A stretch of DNA of 64,000 nt from Hordeum vulgare subsp. vulgare (lineage: Eukaryota > Streptophyta > Magnoliopsida > Poales > Poaceae). The notes under the pieces are model-generated. The model made no database searches, was not told where the DNA came from, and was given only the letters and a program-made list of their open reading frames with translations. Within the stretch, counting starts at the first letter, position 1. The number at the start of each line of letters is the position of its first letter. Positions 10,330 to 22,010 of this stretch are shown here, in pieces. Location: the NCBI RefSeq assembly GCF_904849725.1, contig NC_058523.1, positions 341,103,948-341,167,947 of the forward strand. Reading direction: 5' to 3'. Position numbers and translations under genes: made by a program.

Positions 10330-12329
10330 CCGCAACTTGCAAAACCTTTTCTCATCCAAGGGCTTAGTGAAGATATCTGCCAGTTGATCATCAGTCTTCA
10401 CATGGTCGATGAGGATATTGCCCTTGAGGACATGGTCCTGAAGAAAATGATGACGAATCTGGATGTGCTTGGTCTTCGAGTGCTGTACTGGGTTGTATGC
10501 AATCTTGATTGCACTCTAATTGTCGCACTAGAGAGGCACATTCTTCATGTTGATGTCGTAGTCCTTGAGGGTTTGCTTCATCCATAGTAATTGAGCACAG
10601 CATGAACCAGCAGCAATGTACTCAGCTTCGGCAGTGGAGAGTGATACGTAGTTCTGCTTCTTTGAGGACCAGCAAACTAGTGATCTTCCGAGGAAATGGC
10701 ATGTGCCAGAAGTTGACTTGCGATCCACACGGTCACCAGGATAGTCAGAATCAGAATACCCTACCAGATGAAGATTTGAGCCCTTGGGATACCATAATCC
10801 TAGTGTTGGTGTGTGAGCTAAGTATCGAAGAATATGCTTCACAGCCTTATGGTGTGATTCCTTCAGTTTTGCTTGAAAACGTGGACACATGCAAACACTA
10901 AGCATTATATCTGGCCTAGATGCACATAGATACAATAAAGAGCCAATCATAGAGCAATATACCTGCTGATCGAAATCTTTACCATTTTCATCAGTGCCGA
11001 GGTGGTCGTTGGTAGGCATTGGAGTCTTGGCACCTTTGCATTCATGCATGTCGAATTTCCTTAGAACATCCTTGAGGTATTTCTCCTGTGATATGAAGAT
11101 TCCATTGCCTTGTTGACGAATTTGAAGACCTAAGAAGAATTTCAGCTCCCCCATCATGGACATCTGATATTCTTCACTCATCATGTAAGCAAATTCATCA
11201 ATGTATCATTTGCTAGTACAGCCAAATATGATATCATCGACATATATTTGACACACAAATAGCTCATTATCATAAGATTTAGTGAAAAGAGTTGGATCGA
11301 GTGAACCAGGTTTGAAGCCTTTCTTCATGAGGAATTCCTTCAATGTATCATACCATGCCCAAGGGGCTTGCTTGAGACCATAAAGAGCCTTTTTGAGTCT
11401 GAAGACTTTGTCTGGATTCTTTGGATCCTCAAAACCTGGGGGCTGAGCAACATATACTTCTTCCTCAAGCTTACCATTGAGGAATGCACTTTTCACATCC
11501 ATTTGATATAAGATGATGTTATGATGATTAGCATAAGCAAGTAGTATTCGAATAGCTTCAAGTCTAGCAACAGGTGCAAAAGTTTTATCGAAATCTATTC
11601 CTTCAACCTGGGTGTAGCCTTGGGCTACAAGTCGTGCCTTGTCCTCAGCACTTGACCGTCCTCATCTTGCTTGTTTTGGAAAATACACTTGGTGCCGATG
11701 ATGTTGTGCTTGCGAGGATCTGGTCGTTTGACGAGCTCCCATACGTCATTCAGCTTGAATTGAAGAAGTTCGTCTTGCATAGCTTGGATCCACTCTAGTT
11801 CCAAAAAAGCCTCAGCAACTTTTGAGGGTTCTGTGATGGATACAAAGGAAAAATGTCCACAAAAGTTAACTAAGTGTGAAGGTTTTGAGCGAGTGAGAGG
11901 ACCTGGTGTGTTGATGTCGTTGAGTATTTTGTCAAGTTCTACTTCATTTGCAATCCTCGGATGAGCTGGTTGAGTATTTCGTCTGGGCTGAGGAAGTGGT
12001 TCTGGTGCAATTTCCTCAGGAGCATCTTCTTGATTTTCATCAGTGATGGGAATCTTTTCTTCACCAATTTCCTCAGTGGGGACAATGTCTTTAGTAGGTT
12101 TGAGCTTTATTGCTTCCTCAGGAGACAACTTATCTGGATCAGAAGGCAATTGCTCTCTTTGCGAGCCATTAGTTTCATCGAGCCGCACATCTACAGTTTT
12201 AACAACTTTGTTGTGATAGTTGTTGAAGACTCTGTAGGTGTGCGAGTCCTTTCCATAACCGAGCATGAAACCTTCATGTGCCTTAGGTGCAAATTTTGAG
12301 CCATGGTGAGGATCTCTAATACTTTGCAC
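10330..12329 (-). pseudogene. pol: copia D reverse transcriptase and RNase H
   Basis: This copies the element RNA into DNA and degrades the RNA strand. The segment 12329-11625 carries the linker after integrase and the start of RT (GTKCIFQNK). A frameshift leads to the segment ending at 11206, which has [28 protein letters not shown] and the catalytic YVDD. After an in-frame stop (11208-11206) the frame continues as 11184-10528 with LKFFLGLQIRQ and SRPDIMLSV, then the RNase H motifs DRKSTSGTC and STAEAEYIA. Two TAG stops near 10528-10516 precede the usual tail (HIQIRHHFLQ, ADIFTKPLDEKR), which ends near 10330. The catalytic Asp pair is present but the frame is broken in at least four places. 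Confidence 0.9.
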
Positions 12330-13425
12330 CGAAGACTTTGAAATAACTTACATTGGGTTTCTTATAGGTGTGGAGTTCATATGAGGTTTTCTTGAGGAAT
12401 TTGTGAAGATATACCCTGTTGATAATATGGCATGCAGTGTTGATTGCTTCAGGCCAAAATCGACGAGGAGTCTGATATTCTTCAAGCAAAGTTCTTGCCA
12501 TCTCAACCAGAGTCCTGTTCTTCCTTTCGACGACACCATTCTGCTGAGGAGTATAAGGAGCAGATAATTCGTGAGTAATACCAAGTTCATCAAGATAATC
12601 ATCAAGACCAGTGTTTTTGAACTCTGTTCCATTATCACTCCTGATATGTTCGATCTTGATGCCAAAGTTCGTCGAGGCTCTTGAAGAAAATCATTTGAAG
12701 ATTTCCTGCACTTCAGTTTTATACACTATGATATGCACCCATGTATATCTGGAATAATCATCAATTATGATGAAGCCATATAAAGATGCTGCATTGGTTA
12801 GTGTGGCATAGTGAGTAGGTCCAAATAGATCCATATGAAGCAATTTGAATGGACGTGTGGTGGTCATGATAGTCTTCGAGGGATGCTTGGATCTGGTCAT
12901 TTTCCCAGATTCACAAGCACCGCAGAGATGATCCTTGAGGAATTTGACTGATTCGATGCCTATGACCTGCTTCTTCTTCGCGAGCGTGTGCAAATTCCTC
13001 ATGCCTGCATGACCTAGTCTTTGGTGCCACAACCATCCTTCTGAGGTTTTTGCTAGTAAGCAAGTGGCTGGTTGAGGACCTGTAGAGAAATCAACAATGT
13101 ACAAATTCCCTCTTCTTACAACTTCGAAGACTTTGGATCTGTCAGATTCCATGATGACTACACATCTATATCTACCAAAGATAACAATCATATCATGATC
13201 ACAAAGCATCGAGACTGACATGAGGTTAAAACCAAGGGATTCAACAAGCATCACTTTGTCCATATGCCTATCCTTGGAAATAGCCACTTTGCCAAGTCCC
13301 AATACCTTGCTTTTACCTTTGTCAGCATATGTGATTTGCTTCAGAGGTGATGGAGTTAGTGGCATATTCATCAGCAAGCTTTTATCACCAGTCATGTGAT
13401 GTGTGCACCCACTATCAAGAAACAC
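12330..13425 (-). pseudogene. pol: copia D protease, GAG-pre-integrase and integrase
   Basis: The frame from 13425 starts at the aspartic protease motif (FLDSGCTHHMTG). It then has the GAG-pre-integrase zinc-finger region (WLWHQRLGHAGMRNL ... LCGACESGK) and the integrase core beginning LLHMDLFGP. It stops at 12691 after VQEIFK. The core resumes after a small frame change near 12670 with IRSDNGTEF and the third acidic residue in VVERKNRTL, then WPEAINTACHIINRV, ending near 12316. All three catalytic acidic residues of the DDE triad are recognisable. Integrase inserts the cDNA into the genome; here it would be truncated. Confidence 0.9.
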
Positions 13426-13698
13426 TCAGTATTCTTGGGTTTGTCATCCTGCAGATGAATTAGTACATCTTACCATCTCATATGCTTCAGATTTGAAGAA
13501 TATGATATCAATTTCATCAGATAAGAATTTCATCACAACAGAAATATAAGGACGTGTGAAATATTTCTATTTCATCAATCATTAGCTTGTGTCCTATCAA
13601 GCATTTCCTCAGGTCTCCAGCACATTCTTCAGATGATGATTTTCATCTGGAGACCTGACCTGCAGAAGTGATTAGTTCGATTTCTTCACCACCCACAT
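13426..13698 (-). other. broken gag-protease junction of D
   Basis: This segment lies between the last recognisable gag-side frame and the protease motif. The frame used on both sides is full of stops here. It contains a perfect 11-bp inverted repeat, CAGGTCTCCAG at 13610-13620 and CTGGAGACCTG at 13647-13657. No protein feature is recognised, so it may be an inserted or rearranged piece. Confidence 0.5.
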
Positions 13699-16228
13699 CT
13701 AAAGGGGTGGCAAAGCATTCATCATCCTGCGAGCACCATATGAGAAAGGTGGCATTGAGGCTAATGCACTTCTCTTAACAGTAGGGGGGTTAAAGTACTC
13801 ATATGAATATGCAGAGAACTGGTTTGAGGATTTATGAACATAATGATTTGAAGAGTAACGCTCATATTCATATTCCTTGTAGTTTCCCTCCATGTTAGAC
13901 GCATTAGCACGGGTACGAGCATGATTTTGACCAGTTGAGGATTTTAATCCTCTTGAAGACTTTGGTCCTCCTGAAGAATTTGATCTAGGGTTCAGATTCT
14001 TCAGTGGTGGTGTCATGAGGACATTTACCTAAAGATTTTCAAGACAACTTTTGGGAACCCAGATTTTCCTCAAGGGAGGGCCATTCCTGTAGTTAGTTCC
14101 ATCATATCGAGGAAATACTTCAACAGATTGATTTTTGAACACTTTATAGTTGGAGTCAAATGACTCATCTGAGGAATAGGATAATTCACATGAAAAGCCA
14201 GTTAGATTAGATGGATCAAAAGGAGGCCCAGTAGCAGCAACCCATGAGGTTTTGGGATACTGCTTAGGTTTCCAATAAGATGCATCAGCATTTAATTTCC
14301 TCTCAAAGGCAATTCCTTCTTTCCTCGGGTTCTTGTTCAAGATCTGCTTTTTGAGCACATCACAAAGGGTTTGATGTCCTTTGAGGCTTTTGTATATGCC
14401 TGTCACATACAATTCCTTCAACCCTGCATTTTCATCAGTAACATTTGTGTTTTCCTCAAGTGAGGAAATAGACACAACAGGTGCAGTTGAAGAATTTGTG
14501 GCAATAGTAGCATTTGATGATTCTGGTGAGGAATTAGCAGTTTCGTGTTCAATGCTTTTAAGACATGGAGGAATGAATTCAACTTGACCAGCGCTGATCT
14601 GTTGAGCTAGTAATGAATCATTTTCCATACGAAGATCATCATGAGACATCCTCAGCTTCTCAAGTTCAAGCTTCCGTTGAAGAAATTCATAGGAAAGCTT
14701 CTCATGATCAGCAAGGAGTGTATCATAAGGATCCTGAAGATTGTCAACTCTAGACTGAAGATTTTTCACATCTTTAGTGAGGATTTGGGTAAGGTTCATT
14801 TCATCATTCAACAGATCATCAATTTTATCTAGGAGTTTCTGAAGCTTTTCCAGGGTAGTTTGTTGTTTAGTGGCAATGATAGCAAGTTTACTGTAACTGG
14901 GTTTTTTATAATCATCAGGTTCAGAGTCACTTGAATCAGAGGAGGAGGCATTATTTGGTACCTTTGAACCTTTTGCCATAAAGCAATAGGTTGGAGCGAA
15001 GTCATCAGCATAGTCATCAGTGTGGATGGTGCAATCATTTTCTTCAAGATTGAAGATTGACTTGCTGACGAAAGTGGTTGCCAGTGCAAGACTAGCCTGT
15101 CCGGATTTTGAGTATTCATCAGAACCTTCTTCTTCATCACATTCCTTTGATTTCGCCTCTGAGTCCATTTCCTTGCCAATAAGTGCCCGAGCCTTTCTGA
15201 AACTAGTCTTCTTGTGCGATGAGGGCTTTTGAAGATTTTGAAGATGAGGATTTCGAAGATTTCTTCTTCTTCTTTGAGTCATCAGAACTGTCATCCTTGT
15301 ATTTCTTCTTCTTTGATTCCTTTCCCCAACGGGGACAATCAACAATGTAATGACCTGATTTATTGCACTTGTGGCAGGTTCGTTTCTTGTAGTCCTCAGA
15401 TGAAGATTCTGATTTCCTCATGCCTCTTCTTGAAGATTTACCGAACTGACCACGTCGTGTAAATCTCTGGAATTTCCTCATGAGCATTGCAAGCTCCTGT
15501 CCAAATTCTTCAGGGTCACCAATGCTGTCATCTGTGTCTTCTTCTTCAGATGAGGAAATTGCTGTAGCCTTCAGTGCACGTGGTGTGGAATAGCTTGGTC
15601 CATATAGATCTTTCTTTTCTTCTAGCTGGAATTCATGAGTATTTAGCCTTTCGAGTATATCAGCTGGATCAAGCATCTTGTAGTCTGGTCTTTCTTGAAT
15701 CATCAGAACTAAAGTATCAAATTAACAATCCAAAGATCTCAGCAGTTTCTTCACAACTTTGTGATCAGTGATGTCTCGAGATCCCAGTGCTTGCAGTTCA
15801 TTTGATATGTCAGTGAGGCGATCAAAGGTGTCTTGGCATCTTTCATTGTCATGTCTCTTGAAGCGATTGAAGAGATTGCGAAGAATATCAACACGAGAGT
15901 CACACTGGGTTGATACTCCTTCATTTACTTTGCACAGTCTCTCGCAGATCAGTGTTGCAGAGCCCAAAGCACTTACTCTTCCAAACTGGCCTGGGCTCAG
16001 ATGGCCACAGATGATATTCTTCACTTGAGAATCAAGTTGCTTGAATTTCTTCACATGAGTAGCAGAGACACTAGCAGAGATGATGGGGACGCCATGTTCC
16101 ATAATATACCAGAGATCATTATCAATAGCTTGTAGATGCATTTACATTTTGTTCTTCCAGAAGGGAAAGTTATTTCCTTCGAAGGTAGGACATGCTGCAA
16201 TCACCTTAAACATGCCTGCAGTCGACAT
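13699..16228 (-). pseudogene. gag: copia D gag polyprotein
   Basis: Gag forms the particle and binds the RNA. The ATG is at 16228-16226; a stop at 16144-16142 splits the first 28 codons (which include NNFPFWKNKM) from the segment 16141-15722. That segment is a UBN2-type copia Gag core (FNRFKRHDNERCQDTFDRL, KVVKKLLRSL). After another TAA the frame continues 15703-15203 with a CCHC zinc knuckle (CHKCNKSGHYIVDC) in a Lys/Ser-rich region. A frameshift near 15230 leads to 15345-14029, which contains a long coiled coil (about 14880-14590) and a Ser/Thr-rich stretch. A last piece, 14016-13699, is Asn/Ser/Tyr-rich. The knuckle is intact, but the frame is broken four times. Confidence 0.85.
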
Positions 16229-16276
16229 AACTAAAACTCCAGGTGGTTAAACAAAAATCACACAGAACAAGGGAGT

Positions 16277-16295
16277 ACCTTGCTCTGATACCCAT
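16277..16295 (-). promoter_or_regulatory. primer-binding site of copia D
   Basis: On the minus strand, directly after the 5' LTR, the sequence reads ATGGGTATCAGAGCAAGGTA. It contains GGTATCAGAGC, complementary to the 3' end of initiator-Met tRNA, the usual primer for sireviruses and many plant copia elements. This fixes the element's orientation. Confidence 0.85.
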
Positions 16296-17696
16296 TGAAA
16301 GTGCGTTATTTCGACTATAGGGGGGGTGAATAGGAGATTTTTAGAATTTCATCACTGAGGAAATTCCTTTTGAGGAAATTCCTCACTGATGACTAACTTA
16401 CAGCGGAAACAGTCAAGGATCAGAAGTGCAAAGTTTCACAACATCAGTTTTTCAGACTGAGGAATGTGAAAACAGATTGCACTATGAGCAGGCACGCAAA
16501 ATACATATGAGGATTAACTGACGTGAAGAATTTGGGGTTGAGGAAATTCAGAGAAAGTCTTCAGCAAATTCTTGAAACAGTAGCAGTGAAAGTCATCAAC
16601 ACATAATACGAGGAAAGTAAGGAGTTGAGGAATTAGAACCCGTTGCTCAGTGAAGATAGTTGTTGATGACCCAGTTCCAACTGCTGTGACAGTCATACAT
16701 CTGGTTTGGAGCGGCTTGGTATTGAAACCAAAGGACACACAGTCCCTACTTTGTTCTCCTTGGGCTAAGAACACACAGTCCTTGCCGAACACTCGTGGTA
16801 AGTCTTCAGGGCAGACTTCCAAACCCTCACAAACTTGGTCACCCGGCGATCCACAATTGACTGCTGGAAAGCTCTAGACCATGACGCCTAACCGTCTGGA
16901 GGATGCACAGTCCTCAAAGGTATAAGGCTTCAGTCCCACACAGGAACAACTTCTTCAGTGATGCTGAATCACTAGGTTTGGTTTGTGGTTTCGGTGTATG
17001 GGGTATTTCCTCACTGATGAATTACTCTTGAAGACTCTGAGGAATTGGGTTGCTCTTATGACAAGTGTCAGTTTCTAACGGAGCAGCCAACCAGCTAATG
17101 GTTGTGGGGGGTGGCTATTTATAGCCTGGGAGCATCCCGACATGATTTAACACTAATGCCCTTAAATACTATGATTGTTGGAGTGGATAAGACCAATGAC
17201 TTGGCGTGGCTATCAAAACGGTCGGAACCCTCAATTGTGAGAGTCCTCATGTCACTCGTATTCCTCACTTGAGGCTTTTGGTTGGATTATGCTTGGGTTG
17301 AGCATCATGAGGAAATTCATTCCAAAGTGTAACTTTGACCCCCTTTAACAGTACGGTGTTCCTATTACTCAAATGCGAAGAAAATAAAACAGAAAGAGTA
17401 AATCTTCATGCTTCGAAGTCTTCAAAGTGATTTCTTCAGGACACACCGAATTCCTCAATTTCATTATCTTCATGAGGAATATCAATTTCATCGCAGATTC
17501 CTCGCTATTCATTTCTTCAGCTTCAGACCAATTTCTTCAACCGAAGATATATATATTTTTAGGGGTCGATATTCTTCAAATATCTCAAACTCCTCAATGA
17601 CTTATAGATCCTGTGTACACTCATGAACACATTAGATACTTAACCTATAAGTCTTCAAACCACCAAAATCTCAAAGGGGCACTAGGTGCACTTACA
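16296..17696 (-). repeat. 5' LTR of copia D
   Basis: This partner of 3362-4775 is 1,401 bp long with the same terminal sequences. TATA (minus strand GGCTATAAATAGCC) lies near 17115-17128. Small differences from the 3' LTR include TATTTCG for TATATCG near 16317 and one mismatch in the hairpin. Confidence 0.9.
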
Positions 17697-18377
17697 ACAA
17701 CATTATTGCCCAACTCGATGAAACCGAAATGAATCTCGGTGGTACCGAGTTGCACTAAGTGTGGCAACATTTTCAATTCTCGGTGAGACTGATATAGTAA
17801 TCTTGGTGGTACCGATACGATGAGCTAGACTGGTTTCCAAAATCGGCAAGGCCAAGTTCAAACTCAGAAATTCTGAAACATGAAATTATCTCAGGAGAAT
17901 GTTGGTCACCCAATATCGGTGGCACATATAGAAATGTTGGTTGTACCAAGATGGTGGGTTTGGCATAGGATCTGTCTAAGTGTAAAATTGGAATGGCTGA
18001 GTAGGAAATGTTGGTGGCACCGATTTTGCATATATGGCTTGGTATAGATATATTTTGTGGGAAGTGGCTGAGTATTTTTGGTGGCTACCTCTAAGCACTT
18101 CAGCAACCAATTCATCATAATACCTCATCCCCTTTAAATAGTATTGGCTTTCCTATGGACTCAAAGTGATTTGTCACTAATATAAAATGTAGAGTCTTCT
18201 TGTTTGAAGATTTTGCCAATCCCAATCCTTCCTTCATCAAGGGCTTCTACTCACAATCCTATAGACAAAGCTTTTTGTGGACTATACGTGACATATACTA
18301 GGTAAAAGTGTTAGTCCAAGATACAATGTATGTTGTCATGAATTATAAAAACTACCAAGGGAGCTTATGTGCTTTCA
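17697..18377 (-). mobile_element. copia B LTR, proximal segment
   Basis: This is the upstream half of the LTR broken by D. On the minus strand it starts TGAAAGCACATAAGCTCC at 18377 and matches the start of the E LTR from about 22095. It carries several imperfect CGGTGGTACCG-type motifs (around 17733, 17810, 17913 and 18017). A polypurine tract immediately to its right shows it is the 3' LTR of a minus-strand element. Confidence 0.8.
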
Positions 18378-18663
18378 ATCTCCCCTTTTTGGTAATTGAT
18401 GACAACATACAATTAAAGCTTCAAATAAAGTTAAGCATTAGAATATGAAAGCTTTGAAAGACACTTGACTAGTACAAGCTCCCCCTAAATGTGGGAAATT
18501 CCTTTTCAAGGATAGTTGCTTTGGCTTGCATGGGCACACACAAGGTAGAAGGACAAAACAAGCCAAATAAATCTTGGCTATATGCATCAAACATATGTGA
18601 ATGAAGAGCTTCCATGTTTATGACTCACTCTTGCAAACAATATGTGCAAAAAAGAAGAGATCA
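18378..18663 (-). mobile_element. copia B polypurine tract and 3' untranslated remnant
   Basis: The plus strand reads ATCTCCCCTTTTTGGTAATT next to the LTR, so the element strand has AAAAAGGGGAGAT before TG, a standard copia polypurine tract. The following 260 bp is AT-rich with no coding frame. B is cut off here; nothing else of it is seen before block J. Confidence 0.65.
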
Positions 18664-18682
18664 TACTATATATATATATATA
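18664..18682. repeat. (TA)n microsatellite
   Basis: This short run of TA dinucleotides lies at the edge between copia B remnants and block J. TA runs are common insertion targets and breakpoints. Confidence 0.85.
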
Positions 18683-18819
18683 GCCCGTATATTCTGCTAA
18701 TATTAACAGAATAATCATTCTGCTAACACTTCCCAACTGCACGTTCAATGGTAGTGCACTGTATACCTATAAAAACGAGCACTGCAATGTCACAAGAAAA
18801 AACTTCACGAGTTTGTTTG

Positions 18820-19490
18820 ACATCGTTTTGGCTCAAGTTTATAAACCGATTGCCGAAACAAGGAGTATAATATACTCTTGGGTTGCTACAGTAAATTCCC
18901 AACTTCGTCATGTTGAACACTTTTCGAGATTCCTCGCGGTTTTTGAGCAGTTTTGAAAATAGTGAGGGCATGACGGGCTACAGGGAGCGTATTCACGATT
19001 TTTCTAAACCACTCATCGGAATGAAGCAAATGATTTGGCATTGGAAATATATCGTTGAGCCGCATCTTTTTCATGTATATTACTCTCTCAAATTCCTTAC
19101 GGTTTGAGAGTAATTTCAAATTTACTAAAAAATGGAATTCTGTTTTAAAAAAAAGTTCGATTTTTTATCTACGTTTTTTGCTGCAGTTTTTAAAGCGTTC
19201 ATGAGAACGAGGCGTATGACACAGCATTGGAAAGCCGTGGAATAGAAGAAACTTTCATTTGTTGGTCAGCTGTTGAGATTCCTCGCGGTTTCAAATGAAT
19301 TTTGAAAATGATGTGGCTGCCTAGGAGTTGCAGCAAGCGTATTTTCGTAAATTTTTCAAAACCACTTGTCAGAATGATGCAAATGATACGGTGTAGGAAA
19401 GATATTGACGATGCACATCTTTTTCATGTACAACACTCTCTCTAGTACCTTACGGTTTAAGGACATTTTTGAAATTACCGAAATGCGGAC
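18820..19490. repeat. diverged tandem duplication, about 349-bp period
   Basis: GAGATTCCTCGCGG occurs at 18926 and about 19275. Both are followed in the same order by a GCGTATT word, a CCACT..TCGGAATGA / TCAGAATGA word, a GATGCACATC / GAGCCGCATC word, CTTTTTCATGTA and CCTTACGGTTT. Similarity also extends upstream of the shared GAGATTCC. The copies are well diverged, so the duplication is old. Confidence 0.75.
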
Positions 19491-19849
19491 ACTGTTTTTT
19501 CGCGACACCCAAATCAACGCATGAACCGCATCGGATAGAAGAGCGCACTGATTTTTGACGGGAAACAACACTGCATCCAATGGACAAGTGCACTGCATGG
19601 TTTTATTTTGTTGGATGTGAACTTTTCAAGATGAGTAAGCCGTGTTCAAGAATTCATCCGATTAATCAGTTAACTTGCCGATTAATCCCTGCTCATAAGG
19701 TCACTAACCAAAAAAAATCATCCGATTAATTTATTAAATGGCTGATTAACTTGCGGATTAGCCCATTAATCTCCTACTCGCCAGCCCACCGACCAGCTAC
19801 CAGTTAACGATTTCCTCAACAATGCGAGTAAGCGGAGTGCACTTCAGAT

Positions 19850-20540
19850 CAGAGGTAAGTGACCCACATCCATATAGAGAAGTGAACCTCATTACTATTG
19901 TTATAGTTTTCGTAACATTTTTCTATACTTCACGTTGGTAGTAAGTGAACCACGAGACTTCCAAAAGTGAACCTCGACACTGCCAAAAGTGAACGTCATG
20001 ACCTTTAAGTTGTCTTTTTCGATAATTATTTTTTTACACGCATATGCCGAGCAAGTGCACCACGTGGACTGAGGGAGTGAACTACATCTAATAAGAAAGT
20101 GAGCTTCTTTTTCAGATGTAAAAAGTGAGCTTCAAAGTATATATATTTATGTGATTATTTTGCATAGTCACACACATGCAAAATGTGCACTCCTCCACCA
20201 GCCTATATGAACTGCATAACTGTCCCTAAGAATTTGCAAATTAACCCTAGAAGTGAGTGGCATCACTTTTTATGTCATTTTTCCTAATTCTTTTTGCTAT
20301 TTACATTGGGCATAATTGAACTACAACACTACTGAAAGTGAACCTCAAACACTATGAAAGTGGAATGAATTTATTTTTTGTCGTTCCCTAACCGTTTTGT
20401 ACTTCACACAGGAGTAAATGTACCACAACAATATCAAAAAGTAACTACATTACATGTTTTGTTTCCCTAACATTTTTGCACTTCACATAAAACACAAGTG
20501 AACCTCAACATTTTTGTAAGTGAACCACATTACTTCTTGT
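19850..20540. repeat. AGTGAACC-rich dispersed short-motif region
   Basis: Many copies of AGTGAACC or close variants occur at irregular spacing, for example 19881, 19943, 19966, 19987, 20327, 20487 and 20512, with variants such as AGTGCACC and AGTGAGCT. It is neither a tandem array nor coding. Subterminal short-motif enrichment is known in plant DNA transposons, where transposase binds such repeats; that reading is inference. Confidence 0.6.
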
Positions 20541-21049
20541 TGAGCAACCGACTCAATTAAACTTTCACAACAAATAAATACTTCTTACAATCTGGTTGCA
20601 ACAATATATGCACCCACCGAACGAAAACTTCTAATAAAAAATTATAAACCAAAACGGAAGTAAAAAACACGCTGGCGTATCATGACCACCATGCAGGAAA
20701 TGTATTGCATGAGGAGTAGCAACCAACTGCAACCGAGGGCGCAATGAACCTCCCGGGCATCCAACCTAACCGCGCCACTTTTTTGTTCTTGCACAAATAA
20801 GTGAAGCAAACAACAAACTTGAACTGAAGTTGCTCTTGTTTGCACATGAAGTTGAAGTTGCTCTAGCAATGTTTCTGTTCTTCTCACAGAGTGAACCTCT
20901 TATAAAACATAGAGAACTTCACAAATACATACATCCAGCCAACTAAAAAAACATACAAAAAAATTGCCACCTGAACAACGCACAAACAGTAAATACCCAC
21001 ATCTAGCAGACACCACAAACACACAGTCTACACCACATGGGCTCACCGC

Positions 21050-22010
21050 GTGAACTGCACATCAGACTGGGGGTGGAGGTATTCCTCTGTTCGCCATGGT
21101 GTCATCTGCACACATGAAAGAAGGGTCAAAACGCAAGCTCACCGGTGGAAACTCACTGCCTGGACGCAAAGGGATACCTCAACCTCACCATCAAGAAATA
21201 GATCGAGGTGGAGGAGCGAACGCTCGAGGCCGGTAGCGAAAGTTCCATGCACGACGACGAGGGGAGGAGGGATTTATTCCTGGACGGTGATGGAGTCTAT
21301 GGTTTGGCATGTCAGGCGACGCAGGGGAAGAGCTGCATGCGCCAGGGAGGAGGAGGCCGAGCTATGCCGCTTCAAGCCCCGGTTCCGGATGAGGCCATGA
21401 AGTGGACGCAACCCGACGCCATGCGTGAGAAGACAAAGATGGAGGTGGCCACATGGAGGATGGGTGGTGCGATCTCAGATCCATGGAGGCAACAATTTTT
21501 TGGATCCAGGGAAGCGGTGATGCCCGATCTAGAGTCTTTGGAAGCATGGGGGCCTGATCTAGCGGTTGTTGGCTGCGGTGGCTAAAAGGTGTGGGCGGCG
21601 TGCGGTGGAAGGGTGTGAATCAGGCATTGGTAAGGATCAGTGGTTGTGGGTATCACTCTAGGAGGTGGTTTCTCGTGGGCATGATGGGTGGTGGTAGGTG
21701 GTGGCCTGCGGCGGTTGGAAGGCCATTCCCGTGGGCATGCGCTGAAGGAGGGAGGCATAGGAGGATCCCTCCGGATCCGGTGGGAGAACTGGGGATGGGG
21801 TGGGAGGTCACGAGTGGTGACGGGAGGAAGGTGGAGGTGGATGTGGAGGGGAGTCGCGGTCGCTCGGGATCGAGCGCGTGCCAGGATCCATCACCGGAGC
21901 GCCATGCTCGTGGGGGTGGGGGTTGTGGATGGGAGCTCTCGTGTCTTGGCGTGGGTAGCGGCCGGAAGGAAGAAGTGGGCTAATGTGGTGGGACAGGAAG
22001 GATAAGATTG
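21050..22010. other. GC-rich segment within block J, no gene supported
   Basis: This segment is rich in GGTGG, GGAGG and GGCGG on the plus strand. Open frames up to 130 codons exist on plus (21208-21585, 21591-21983) and minus (22065-21808), but all show only Gly/Arg/Trp- or Pro/His-rich composition. It could be a captured 5' part of a host gene on the minus strand, since cereal first exons are similarly GC-rich, or just biased sequence. No domain is seen. Confidence 0.35.

Larger units (their letters stand above)
3362..17696 (-). mobile_element. complete sirevirus-type copia element D
   Basis: This full-length element of 14,335 bp lies on the minus strand. It has two LTRs (3362-4775 and 16296-17696) and an exact 5-bp TSD, ACAAC, at 3357-3361 and 17697-17701. 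Its primer site matches initiator-Met tRNA. The order on the minus strand is gag, protease, integrase, RT, RNase H, a spacer of about 1.4 kb, a long third ORF, polypurine tract and LTR. The copia pol order (integrase before RT), the primer site and the extra 3' ORF fit the Sirevirus clade (Maximus-like in Triticeae). All ORFs carry stops or shifts, so this copy is dead. The LTRs are very similar but have substitutions and a 15-bp indel near 3795, so insertion is not very recent. Confidence 0.9.
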
